Source: Paramyrothecium sp. XJ0827 (taxonomy: Eukaryota > Ascomycota > Sordariomycetes > Hypocreales > Stachybotryaceae). From it: a stretch of DNA of 64,000 bases. How positions within the stretch are numbered: the first letter of the stretch is position 1; each line of letters starts with the position of its first letter. This document shows positions 31,309-42,393 of this stretch, piece by piece. Both the position numbers and the translations under genes were made by a program. The notes below the pieces were generated by a model, which saw nothing but the letters and a program-made list of their open reading frames with translations, made no database searches and was not told where the DNA came from. Location: NCBI GenBank assembly GCA_020881915.1, contig JAJFPB010000001.1, positions 1,798,001-1,862,000 of the forward strand, read 5' to 3'.

Positions 31309-32672
31309 GGCGAATAATTTTCCTGTCAAGGCCTGGAACCCTATATCTGGAACCCTTTTTCTTGCCCTGCCCCAATGTTTCGCCCCTTGTCAACAGCCGT
31401 CAATGGTGGGTGGGTCGAATGGACAAGAGATGGCGAAACGCGAGATGTTTCCCCCAGCTACGTCTCTACCGAGAGCTGCCTCGGATAGATTGGCACTCGA
31501 GTCGGGCTTGTCGTGGCGGAGCACTCGGCGCCTCTCAGCCAGCCGTCGAAGAAGCGGCTAGGGCTTCTCCATCCGCACCCTCGGCTCACCTGAGGCGCGT
31601 GATGCGTCGAGTAGACAGGCAGACTCGCGGTTCGTCTGATCTATTTGCAATCGGTTGGGTAATCCCTGCCCAATGGGGTCGCTGAGACGAACTTGGTGTA
31701 GAGCTCGAGAGCAAATCACTCGAGAACGCGCAGTGAAACGTCGAATGGAAGTCGAGAAGCCGTGCCGGTAGATGTTGGTGCAAGGACGAGGTCGTCGCAA
31801 AGGCGTTTCTTATCGATTTGAGGTTCACGAGGCTGAAAGGCGCTAATGCCGATCTTGCCCAAGGCTGCACTGCCACAGTCTCGGCGGTAGGAGAAGGAAA
31901 CCCTGCGCATTGCTCACCACCATACCCTGTAGAATGCATGGCCTGGACTACTTTACATCACCTCGGGTATGTATCAGTTTATTGCATGAATCCAAAGGAA
32001 AGGGGGGAAGCAAAGAGAAGAAGAAAGGAAAGAGTGATGTAACACCCATGAAATCTTTGTAGAACTACTATAGTACCTGTATTGAGACTCTTTTGGTGTC
32101 TGTTCGACGCCAACTAATTCTACCACTGGTACACAAGGGAATGAAAGATCACATCATCAAGCAAGTGTAGGTTTATGCTGGAATAAAATCCTTTAAATCG
32201 TGCTACCATTGTTGAACTACTCAAAACTGGACCGCGAACTACCACAGCCGCCCGTGCCTAAGGAATGTGTTCATGAACACCAACTGTCCCCGTCACACAG
32301 ATACAAGATAGTGTTACACCGCACACAAGCCCGACACAAGAAAGAAACCTCATCCACAAGAAACGAGTCTATGTAACAGTTAGCCAAGGTTCTGTAGAAG
32401 CAAGGCATGGCGTGATGAGCAGAGAGGTCCTGGGAATATGATTGGAAATGGCCAATACTTCACTCCCAATTTTTGAGACTGGTTTAATACACAACATCAC
32501 CAAATATCAATAGTAAACCAGCGCAAATTTGAGCTTACCTGTTTGTGTTTGAAAACAAATCGAAGAAGCCACAATGTCGCAAAACCCTGCTCCCGTCGCG
32601 GAGATGCAACCGAAGGCACTCAAGGGTGGAATCAAGACGGGAGGCGACATCGGCGGCTCGACAAGAACTCCA
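31309..32672. other. Intergenic, no gene seen
   Basis: 1.36 kb containing the CTK2 promoter and probable 3' sequence of the small gene at 32673; no coding signal. Confidence 0.5.
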
Positions 32673-32813
32673 CTAGTCGGTATCGACGGAGGTGATGGTA
32701 GGCACCTTGGGAGCATCGCGATCGGGTCCCACCAGAGGCAGCTTGAGGGGCGTGAAGGGCGCGGCGGCAGCCATGGCGGCAAAGGTCGCGACGAGGAGAG
32801 CAGAGTAGTTCAT
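32673..32813 (-). CDS. Possible small secreted peptide, 46 aa
   Basis: The ATG at 32813 opens a typical signal peptide (MNYSALLVATFAAMAAAA, cleavage likely before PF), followed by a 28-residue Pro-rich, Cys-free mature part (LKLPLVGPDRDAPKVP) and a stop. No family recognised. A donor-like CAG/GTAAGC on the same strand at about 32538 suggests a transcript with a downstream intron in its 3' UTR, or a longer spliced product that I could not join in frame. The signal peptide is the only real support, and an opposing 134-aa frame overlaps it. Confidence 0.4.
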   Translation of the reverse strand: MNYSALLVATFAAMAAAAPFTPLKLPLVGPDRDAPKVPTITSVDTD

Positions 32814-33851
32814 CTTGTTGGAGGGCTTGCGGGTCGTAATGGGTGGATTAGAGTAAACGGGCTGATGCACCTGTGCCTCAGTCGGAAGGATGTTGCGAAG
32901 GAAGCGAAACGAGAACCAGCTCGTGGGATACGGCAGGAAACAAACAGGGCGAGGATCTTAACACACAGAAAGATATGACGATCAGAGTTATAGTGGGCTG
33001 ACAACAATTCTCCGGGCGTGGAACGGGGGGAATCAGTTTCCTTTTCTATCATGCGCAACCCCAGGGCAGCAGAGCCAAGCCTTTTCAGACATCAGGCCGT
33101 TGTCCCACCAGTGGACTCGACTGAGCTTGTCTGTCCCTCGCTCTCTTCCTAGTCTACGAAAGAGGACGTGGCCGCAGCAGCGGTAGCAGCAGCAGCCAGA
33201 AGCAGGAAAAGATCGTGAAACAAGGAGACCCGAGAGGGCTGGTTTGGAGCTACATCAGGTCGGTCCACAGACTTGGTGCAGACGGCGTTTCACCCGCGCG
33301 CAGGTTAGTCAGTGCGGCCAGCGCCGCTGGGGCTGGGCGCTGGCAGATCCCTCGACGCGCGTGGCGGAGCGAACGACAGGCAGAGCGGCCAACGTCTCAT
33401 GTAAAGACGGACGACCCTGGGCGTGCTATCGCGGCACGGGAAACATGTCCGGCGGCGACGGGCAGTGCGGCACTTGGTGAGATTTCGCTAGGAGGTTTCC
33501 CTCCATAAACGGACTGGATTGAGGACTATGGGGGGAGAGAGGAGAGCTCCAGGACATAGTGGAGATGGAGCACGGCTCTGGAAGGTTGACCGGCCAATCA
33601 GGCAGCAGGCCGCTGGAACGTCGCTGCAACGAGCGACCACCGCCCCTCCAGAGCTTGTGCCTAAGGTATGCAGTCGAAGAGCTATCACGTAATAGGCCAT
33701 TGCATCGGAGTCGCATGCATCCCGTCTTACATCGCAAGTTCGCCTGATCCCGCTTGTCAAAGTGCTTGGCATTGAGGACTTGTGCCAGACTCACCGGTGG
33801 TTCTCGATTAGCAACAAACTCGGAGCAGGGAACACAACACCACCGTTCGCC
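32814..33851. other. Intergenic, CAG-rich tract
   Basis: 1.04 kb divergent spacer before PPT1. It contains a run of AGCAG/GCAGC units at about 33171-33208; no gene seen. Confidence 0.5.
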
Positions 33852-34862
33852 ATGCGTACCGCATCACAGCTCATTGCAGCCGGCCTCTTGGCCAGCCGCC
33901 TCTCCGGCTGCCTCGCGTCCGAGCAGCTCCCGCTGGGCCGCGGCGGCAGCTCCGCCTCTGACGACGACGCCGACGACACCCCGCTGCCGCTCGTCATCTG
34001 GCACGGCCTCGGCGACACCTTCAACGGCGACGGCATCAAGCAGGTCGCGGCGCTCGCCGACGCCGTCCACCCGGGCACCTTTGTCCACACCATCGCGCTC
34101 GGCGCCGACCCCAACGCGGACCGGTCCGCCACCTTCTTCGGCAACGTCACGACACAGCTCGACGCCGTCTGCGCCGAGCTCGCCGCCCACCCCATCCTCA
34201 GCACCGCCCCCGCCGTCGACGCCATCGGCTTCTCCCAGGGCGGCCAGTTCCTGCGCGGCTACGTCGAGCGCTGCAACTTCCCCCCGGTCCGCAGCCTTGT
34301 CACCTTCGGCAGCCAGCACAACGGCATCGTCGAGTTCCGCGCCTGCAAGGACACCGACTGGCTGTGCCGCGGCGCCATGGGCCTGCTGCAGTTCAACACC
34401 TGGAGCGCCTTCGTCCAGAACCGCCTCGTCCCCGCCCAGTACTACCGCGACCCCCGCACCGTCGCCGAGTACGAATCGTACCTCGAGCACTCCAACTTCC
34501 TCGCCGACATCAACAACGAGCGCATCCTCAAGAACGTCACCTACAAGAAGAACATTGCCGGCCTGACCAACCTCGTCCTCTACCAGTTCGAGGAGGACAC
34601 CGTCGTCATCCCCAAGGAGACGGCTTGGTTCGAGGAGGTCAACGGCACCGAAACCATCCCCCTGCGCGCCAGGGCCCTCTACCGCGAGGATTGGCTGGGC
34701 CTGCGAGAGCTGGACCGCAAGGGCGGCCTCGTCTTCAAGTCCATCCCGGGGGAACACATGGACATCTCCGAGCAGGTCCTCAACGACACAATGGCCGAGT
34801 TCTTTGGCCCGTATAAGCGGGTCTTCCGCCATGTACCCAGCACTGAGCCTAGCGAGCTCTAA
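33852..34862 (+). CDS. PPT1: Palmitoyl-protein thioesterase
   Basis: 336-aa secreted/lysosomal-vacuolar alpha/beta hydrolase that removes palmitate from S-acylated proteins during degradation. The ATG at 33852 opens a signal peptide (SQLIAAGLLASRLSGCLA). After a Gly/Ser/Asp-rich linker, the family core starts with PLPLVIWHGLGDT (residues 44-56). Catalytic triad by motif: Ser128 in GFSQGG, Asp249 in QFEEDTVVIP and His302 in GEHMDI. LVTFGSQHNGI and NNERILKNVTYKKN are further PPT1 signatures, and N-glycosylation sites are present. Single exon with very GC-rich third positions. Human PPT1 is 306 aa, so length fits. It converges with the L1-domain gene 316 bp away. Confidence 0.94.
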   Translation: MRTASQLIAAGLLASRLSGCLASEQLPLGRGGSSASDDDADDTPLPLVIWHGLGDTFNGDGIKQVAALADAVHPGTFVHTIALGADPNADRSATFFGNVTTQLDAVCAELAAHPILSTAPAVDAIGFSQGGQFLRGYVERCNFPPVRSLVTFGSQHNGIVEFRACKDTDWLCRGAMGLLQFNTWSAFVQNRLVPAQYYRDPRTVAEYESYLEHSNFLADINNERILKNVTYKKNIAGLTNLVLYQFEEDTVVIPKETAWFEEVNGTETIPLRARALYREDWLGLRELDRKGGLVFKSIPGEHMDISEQVLNDTMAEFFGPYKRVFRHVPSTEPSEL

Positions 34863-35178
34863 TGAAACACTCATGAATATAGTCGACATCAACCTTTTTG
34901 GTTCTTCCCTTAATCTCTCTTGCTTTACTCTCTCCTAACATCCTGTCTTTTATTGCTTGGAAACAAACACCATGGCCAGAACGGCAAGCGTAATCATGAG
35001 GTTTTAGCCGCGTTTTCGATGGAACAGAAAATTGGGATAGCTAGCGTGTAACACCATCAAAATGTAGCCTTTATTTCTCAACAGAGATATCAATACGTTC
35101 TACTAGGGTCTACGCCTTGACGCCGCAACACCGTGATACCAAGAGCCATATGCACCATCCAATTTTTATTCTTTGCCT
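34863..35178. other. Convergent 3' spacer
   Basis: 316 bp between the stop codons of two converging genes; no other feature. Confidence 0.5.
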
Positions 35179-36400
35179 TTACTCGTCCATGGCCTTCTTG
35201 GCCGCCGCCTTCTGCTTCCTGAGCTTGGCCTTGCGCTCGGCGATCTGCTTGTCCAGCTTGTCGTCGTCGCCATCGGTCTGCTGCTGCTGCTTCTTGGCCT
35301 TCTTCTTGGGCGCTGGGGACTCGACAGCGGCCTCCTCTGCGGGCTCGATGTTCTTGCGCTTCTTGCCAATGTTGGCCTTCTCAGCGTTCTTAAGGGCCTT
35401 GGCTTCCTTGGCCTCCTTGGCCTCGGAGTCGGCGATGACGTCCTTCTCGTCAACCCAGAGCTCCTCCGTCAGCCAGATGGGCAGAGCGGTGGTCTCGGGG
35501 CCCTTAATGTAGATGCCCTTGACGTTGCGCCACTTCTGCGGGATCCACTTGCCCACGAGGGCGGTGACAACGGCGGCAACGTTGTCGGCAATTTGCTCGG
35601 CGGTCCAATCGGACCAGCCAATCTTGACAGCAGTGTTCGTCGTAGGGGCTAGGCTGACCAGAGCGGAGCCGAGGGCCTTCTCGACCTCCTTGGCAATCTG
35701 AGCGGCAGTGGCAGCGTTGACCGTGCCCTCAGTCCTGGTTCGCTTCGTCCTCTTGCCATCGGCGCCCTTGGCCTGTCGCGGCTGCAGGACGACGGGGACA
35801 GGTCGCTTCTGGGTAGTCTTGTAAAAGGTCTTGCCGAGGACCTTGGGCAGGCGGTTAATGATGCGGTCGTCGCCCAGGAAAATGTCGTGCTCGGAGAACA
35901 GCTTGCGCTGAGCCTCGTACTGGCTGAACTTGGACTTGATGTGGCTGTAGTCGACAACGCGGGTGATGCGCTTCTTGAGCTCCGCGGGGAACTCGTCCGA
36001 GGCGACAATGTCCTTGTAGGTACGCTGCGGGTCCGCAGTGATCAGACAGATGGTGGTCGACTCGTCCGTGTTGATGGTGTGCGGCAGGGCAATCTTGCCG
36101 GGCTGCAGGCGGTTCTTGTCGGCGATGTGACGCTTGGTGGTCAGGTTCAGCCAGATGGGCTGGGCGACGGCCTCCTCGTCGTCCTCGAGCAGGTTTCGCT
36201 TGGAGGACTCATCGGCCTGCTGCTGGGAAGCCTTCTTGATGTGTGCCAGAAGAGCCTTGGAAGCCTTCAGGGTCTGCGGAGAGCGTCAGCCTACTGCCCG
36301 ATTCTGGAAAGGCACGATTGTAGTGAGAACCAACCTGATCGGGATCAATTGAAGTCAAGGCATTAGGGCCGGCAACGACGACATCTTTCGAGGGCGCCAT
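35179..36400 (-). CDS. Ribosomal-L1-domain nucleolar protein (Utp30/Cic1 family)
   Basis: 386 aa, two exons (36400-36335 and 36273-35179); the 61-nt intron runs GTTGGT...CCGCAG. The L1-fold domain spans about residues 23-275: TLKASKALLAHIKKA, IALPHTINTDESTTICLITADPQ, YKDIV, and KIGWSDWTAEQIADNVAAVVTALV with the RNA-contact loop. The C-terminal 110 residues are Lys/Ala/Glu-rich with KKRK and KKKAKKQQQQ stretches, a nucleolar-localisation type tail. Family members join pre-60S particles (Cic1/Nsa3) or the U3 processome (Utp30); the sequence alone does not decide between them. Confidence 0.87.
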
Positions 36401-38686
36401 GGTTGCGAGATTGTGAAGTTTTTCGCTGGTTTGATAGATGCGAATTGATAGTGGGGGCGTTATCAGAAGAAAAATCCAAACTTTTTTTTCCCGTTTGATT
36501 TGGGACGGGTCCACTAGCCACAGATAGCCACAGGCAGCCACACACGAGCCACACTTAGTTCACGGAGCTTGCAGGCGCCGGTCCCGGTGTGGTTCGACCC
36601 ACTTCGGACCGCTCGATCCACTTCACGATATCCGGTAGGTGGGTAGCCAAAAACGTGGCCCGTAAAACCATACAAGTTACTATCGGATAGTAAACACGGT
36701 AACGTCTACTGGAGCTTTGACTGCTAAATATGTAGAAATTGAGAAATAAACCACATATTGTTCTTCACTTTTTTCTAATTTAATTTTAGTCGCTTCTTTG
36801 AGTTGCTCAGGACAGACGCTTTGCAGTTCACGTTTTTGGCTGCCCTCTTGCCGGTGGTTTGACACGAACCTAGAGGAGTTGACAAAACTCGATATTTAGC
36901 TTTAATGGTCACGAGAGCTTCGTGCTTATGAGCGCCCGTATTATCGTCTGGCAACAATATTTTCCTGGACGACACCAAGCGTTGCTATGAATTGTACGAA
37001 CTGCTAGACCAAAGACACTGGCCCTGCCGCGTCCTGCTTCCACACGGATGACGACAGCGTGAGACAATGTCGTGCCCGACATCCCGACATCCAGTCGTGT
37101 GCTGAACACTAGGCAATGCGACTCTGCACTATATTTCACAACACTATGAATTGTACCCGAATGTTTGTTCTCTATCGTTCATCTTTCACAACCGGGTCGT
37201 TTTGTTCTACGCGGCGAGACGTGGCCAAAGGACCATGGCTGTGAATCTGTGTCGCCGTAAGCCGCCGAGAATGCATGAGAGGATCTGGCGCTATCACGAA
37301 CTAAGACGTGACGAAGCACAGAACCGAAGAGCGGTAAGTCAGGCTTATTTGCGGTCAGGAGCTGCAGGAGAGTGAACACGTCGCAGAGGACCGGATGAGC
37401 ATTGCATCATGCTCTTTTCCACTTGGGGCTATTGTGCAAACGATTGCGTAAATCGGCTGGGATAAAAGTGATTGCACTATGCGGCACAAATTGGCAAAAA
37501 AGCCACCCGCGTGGCTTCGAAAAACCAGCTTTTTGGGCTTATGAGCCCTCGGTTCCCATTCGGCATGGTCCGGGGGTTGCGCTGCGAGCAGGGAACAACG
37601 CGATCAGAAAGTGGGTGGAGACGTGTCGGTGGGATTTGGAGCAGGAGACGAGGAGGTTGGCATGGTCGTGTGAGAGATATGTTGCGTAAAGAATTGATCC
37701 ACTGGGGGAAACGTTGGTGCTGGAGACGTGGTTTGGCTTGAGGAGTGATTGTTGAATAAAGAACAAGATCAGTGAAGAGGTGGAAAAGAAAATTCGAGAA
37801 GAGAGGCCACAAGGAATATGTAAATCGCCATGAAGTTATCCCATGCATCACCACCCTAATACAAACGAACATGCAGACCAGTTCGTCACCCAACCCGCTG
37901 AAGACGCCCTACAAGACAGTGAGACACGCCCCGTAACCCGCCGCCCACAGCCCTGTAGACGGGCCCCAGCAGCCTCTGGACTGCACAAACTACAGCGCTA
38001 GCCGGGGCTAGCACAGGTCATAAAAAAGAGCGTGTGCAGTGCAGATGCAACTGGGCACAAATCAGAAGCAAAAAAACGCCAACGCGATGCGTTCAGCTGG
38101 CGCCCGCCCACTTTCCCCACGCCCACGCCCACGCCCAGCGCGTTCGTGTTCTGAACGCCATGGTCGTTTAAATAGCTCCAGACCTCCAATTACCGCCCAC
38201 ACGCGTTTGCTGCACGCACTTTCTCTCACTTTCCTCGTCCTGCAATCCAGACCTTGCAACCAGGCCTACTTTGCCGGCCCACGAAACTCGAAACTCGGCT
38301 TCTTCTTTTCCTTTTCCATTCAAATCGTTACAGTTGCTTAGCCCGCCGCGGCCTCTCTCTTTCCCACCCCCTGCGTGCTTCATCGGACCTGCCCTCTCGA
38401 ACCAACGTGACCCCGTTTTCCCCTCCTTTGGGTCGTGTAAGTGGCCGCCCACAGATCGTGGCCCTGGATATCCTCCGCGTCGGAAAACAGAACAGCGAAT
38501 TCCTCGGCACAGGACTTTTTTGAGGAGGAGCTCGTCCAGGCAACGGACTTTTGGATTTTGTCGTTTTTCGACGCGAATCGACGCGGCCTCTGACGGTCTG
38601 CAAAGTTTCGGCCGACGCACCACCACGTATTGGTTTGGTGCTGGGGGGATGCAATCGCGCTTTATAACTCCGAATAACCGCCCATC
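36401..38686. other. 2.3-kb divergent spacer
   Basis: No gene recognised between the L1-domain and FHA-protein starts. An AT-richer segment lies at about 36680-36800. The FHA gene's likely leader (CT-rich, 38280-38420) occupies the right end. Short frames show no family. Confidence 0.5.
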
Positions 38687-40367
38687 ATGACCGCCTCTCT
38701 ACCCACCCACGCTCTCGAAGAGCCCACGCTTCCGGCTCCTCGAGTCTCCTCCACCGCCGACCTGCTGCCTTCATCGCCCTCTGCAGCCGGGACTAAGCGT
38801 CCCGCCGCGTCTTTACTACCACCATTCGAGCCACTATCCTCATCACCTGGTTTGCCGCGGCCATTAAAGCGAAGGAACACGGGCAGCGCGCAGCTCAAGT
38901 ATCCCACGCCCGTGCCGACGTCCAGCACCGGTATCTTGTCGAGCTCCCCGCCTCGGCAGCAGAGCAATCACCACTATAATGACCAGCAGCAACGGCCTTC
39001 GCTGGTCCGCACCGCGTCCGAACGCGCCCCGCTCTCCGCCGTGCCGGCCATTGAGCTACCGGAGAATGGCGAGGTCGTTGCCATGGGCCGCTCGTCCAAC
39101 TCCTCGCACTATCAGCTTTCTGCCAACCGTCTCGTGTCACGCGTTCACGTCCGTGCCCGGTACATCGCGGCGCCCGGTCCACTGGAGCATGACAAGATCG
39201 AGATCATCTGCACCGGTTGGAACGGTGTGAAGCTGCACTGCCAGGGACGCACGTGGGAGCTGTTCAAGGGAGACAGCTTCACAAGCGAAACAGACGGCAC
39301 GGAGATCATGCTGGACGTCCAGGATGCCCGGGTCTTGATCCAATGGCCCAAGCGAGGTTCCGAAAACCTGGCCAACCTTTCTGACTCGAGCTGGGATGAC
39401 TCGCCTAGGTCGCAGGTTCGAGCTGGCGCCAGCTTGCTGCAGTCTTCTCCTCTGCGGCGTTCTACGCGGATCGAGTCTCCAACAAGCCCCACACCTGTCA
39501 ACCGCAGCATGTCCAGTTCCCAACGTCTGCAGTCCCTACTACCAGATGACCGTTCCCACGGCATTGAGATCTACGAGGACGAGCCAGAGCTCCCTGCACC
39601 AAAGCTGGAGATTGCGGCAGATGTCAATGCCAGCATGCGGACAGAGGCCACGGCCAGCTTCTCTAGTGACCTGAGCGATGGAGAGGAGCATGACCCAGAT
39701 GAGGAGAATGACCCGATTGTGCATTCCTTTGGTCCATTTGGCGCCAATATTGCAGGCAGGATGGCTTCTATCTCAACAAAGTCTCCCAAGATCCTGAAGC
39801 CGCTCAAACGGGCCCAGAACAAGTCGTCGGCCATTGACACGCTGAACACACTGCGCAACATCACTTCGGACCCACCCTCGTCGCCGCCCCGTAAGATGAT
39901 GGATTCCCCCAAGTTGAAGGTTGAGTCGCCAAAGCCCAAGGAAGAGGAACTCCCGCCACCGGTTGAGATTGACCCGGCCGTCACCAACCACGTCATCAAC
40001 CAACTCGCCTTCTCCCGGCTCTCGTCGACGCCGCTGTCGACCATGATGCAAAATCTCCCAGCCGAGGAGAAGCGCGACCTGACCAAGGACTCGCTGCGGG
40101 CGATGATCGAGGCCACCGCGTGCATTGGCATCATCCGGCGCCAGGGCAAGGACGCGGCGGGCAAGCCATTGGAGAGCGAGTACTACTACGTGCCGGAGCA
40201 CGATGACGACGAGCAGCGTCGCGCAGCAGTCGTTGACGGGCTGCGGAAGCCGAGCCTGAGGAACTGCAGAAAGCAGCATAAGGTAAGCTCTGAATTGGCA
40301 TCTGCAAGACAGTACATGACTAACAACCGGCTAGCAATATTACTGGAAGCGTCCACGAACGCCTTAA
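38687..40367 (+). CDS. FHA-domain protein (Plm2/Tos4-like)
   Basis: 542 aa, two exons (38687-40282, 40335-40367); the 52-nt intron runs GTAAGC...GACTAAC...GCTAG and adds a short exon ending QYYWKRPRTP. The FHA phosphothreonine-binding domain covers about residues 128-225 with MGRSSNSSHYQL and SRVHVRARY (the Gly-Arg and Ser-Arg-x-His signatures). Flanks are Ser/Pro-rich with many SP/TP sites (possible CDK targets). The C-terminus has a conserved helical block (ITNHVINQLAFSRLSSTPLS-like, then IGIIRRQGKDAAGK). The layout resembles Tos4/Plm2, chromatin-associated FHA proteins in the G1/S and DNA-damage response; assignment is by layout. Confidence 0.82.
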
Positions 40368-41344
40368 TTGATGTCATTGCACTGTAGTAGCGACACGCCG
40401 TTGCGGGCTTAGTCGTGTAATGCCGTGGATAGCATCGAAGAAGCACATGTAGTTCACGTGTTTTGCCTGTACATACAACCCCCTGGATGGAGATGGAGAG
40501 ACTGGTCATTTTAAGCATAGCCCCCTGGCGTCTCGTTGTTTTCGATATACCGATACTCATGTTTTTTTTATGAGTTGTGTTGGCGATGGGAAAGATGGGT
40601 TGGGAAATATTGTCTTCACGAGATTGACGGCGGATACCTTATTTCGTTTTCCTTGTTTTTTTGGTCTTGAGGAAGAAGGAGAGGAAGACGAGGGAAGAGT
40701 GAGCGTGTAGGAGATGACTGAAGGCATTACGTAGAAGATTTATCTGACGATGCAACCCTGATAAAATGGCTTGTGCCTGGAATGAGGTTTGTGGCGAAGG
40801 TTGCGACGGTGGTGCAGACTATGATGTATGGGTGGCAGTACCGTTTTGGTGTTGTAGCCGTGTTAGCCCAAGCAAAAGATACCTCGGACCAACTAAGCTA
40901 ACAAGTGCCGTGACATGCCTTGTGCCTCAGCAAATCGATGCCATGCCAGACGCTGTGGAAGCCCATATGCCGAGAGTTCGTGATGAGTGACTGGCTAGTG
41001 ACGATCCCATGCAACCATGGGGGATGCAGTCTCCATGCAGACGGACGAACGAGGCGAGGCGAGGCGAGGGGAAGAGGGTGACGAGACGAGAAAGGACAGT
41101 AGCAACTTAGCGACCGCCTCCCAAGGGTCCTGGGTCCCGTCCCCATCCAGCCCCGTGGACCCCTCATACATCATCGATCGACAGTCGCTCTTTACCTTAT
41201 CTACAGCTCAGCTTTCCCTTTTTCTTTTTCCTTCCCCTTTATACCCTCCCAGCTTCTTCAATTCAAACCCTCGCTCCCTCTCTGCAACCCGTCCACAACT
41301 CAACCCGACGACTCACGGCAGAAGAAGACAGGACAAAACACACA
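40368..41344. promoter_or_regulatory. Spacer with CT-rich promoter of the next gene
   Basis: 977 bp. A pyrimidine-rich tract with TTTATACC (about 41187-41290) lies just before the next ATG, as in strongly expressed fungal genes. A short GAGGC tandem repeat is at 41050-41072. No gene otherwise. Confidence 0.55.
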
Positions 41345-41852
41345 ATGGCCACGCGCTTCGCAACCGACAACCCGCCCTCCACCGCCCCGCAGCACGACAG
41401 CGCCGTCACGGCGGAGACGTCCATCCCCTCGCACCCCGCGCCCAGGGACCCCGCGAGCACGTCGAGCGGCACGGCCACCTCTGCTGAGGGTACGTTCTTC
41501 TTGCTTTTCTCCCTTCCACTCTAATTATCCATGTTCTGGCGGGGGGTTTTCCTAGAACCTGGAGAGATAGGAGCCACGAGCACCGCCATGACGGGCTGCT
41601 TGCCGCAGCCTGCCCTCACAACTAGACAAGCTTCCGCTGAAGCGCTACTCACAAACCCGCCCGCTCGCTGACTCTTCACCCGCCGCAGGCCGCACCGACG
41701 CCGGCGCCTCCCGCGCCATCGACAGCACCAACAGCTGGAAGCCCAGCTTCGAGCGCCGCCAGAGCTGGAACAAGGAGGACCAGAAGCGCGCTCTGCAGAT
41801 GACGGGCATCGACAGTGTCAAGACGGGCCCGGGCTTCTCCGAGAGGGCCTAG
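41345..41852 (+). CDS. Small conserved-looking hydrophilic protein
   Basis: 102 aa, two exons (41345-41489, 41689-41852) around a 199-nt intron (GTACGT...GCTGAC...CCGCAG). The N-terminal half is Thr/Ser/Pro/Ala-rich and disordered. The C-terminal half carries SWKPSFERRQSWNKEDQKRALQM in pieces, then GPGFSER, the kind of short amphipathic motif shared by small ascomycete proteins of unknown role. No signal peptide or TM segment. The strong CT-rich promoter suggests good expression. Function not recognised. Confidence 0.78.
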
Positions 41853-42393
41853 GGAGAAGGAGAGGGACCGGGAAAAGAGCAAGAGTCGCACCAGCATCTG
41901 CCATGATGAATGAAATGATTGATTAATTGGAAGCGCACATATTGGCGGGCAGCAAGTGACGAGGAAAACAAGAGGAACAATAAGCGTCACATCACAATTC
42001 CAAAATTGCATGCAAAAGCACCACTAGGGGAAAAATTGTCATCTGTTACAAGTCATTGTATTCGTCTTGTTGGAACCCTATTGAAACTCCAAAAGTAATG
42101 CTAAGTCGTTGAGTATATCTTGCTATCCAAACGCCATTGCTCCTGAACCACGTAACAGTGCATGTTCGGAGTCAAAGGTGCCACACCCAAAGTCCGAACC
42201 AAAGGAAAAAACAATGAATGATCGTAGGCCTAGCCCAAAAGCCCTGAAAACAACCAAAAGCAGTGGCAAGCCATCAAGAAGCGTAGCGGCTTCATGCTGT
42301 GACGCCATGTCATGCAAAAGGCCTGCGCGGCCCGGGTATTTCATATTGCTGTCCCAAATGCGCAAACATCCTCCCAGTTCAAATCAACGTGCT
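41853..42393. other. Convergent 3' spacer
   Basis: 541 bp between converging genes; nothing supported. Confidence 0.5.

Noticed and set aside
32574..32978. 134-codon plus-strand frame
   Set aside because: Overlaps the signal-peptide gene on the other strand; Gly/Arg-rich composition and no family, so antisense shadow is likelier.
33864..34892. 342-codon open frame on the minus strand
   Set aside because: Antisense shadow of PPT1, produced by strong GC bias at third positions; composition is V/G/A/E-rich without any family.
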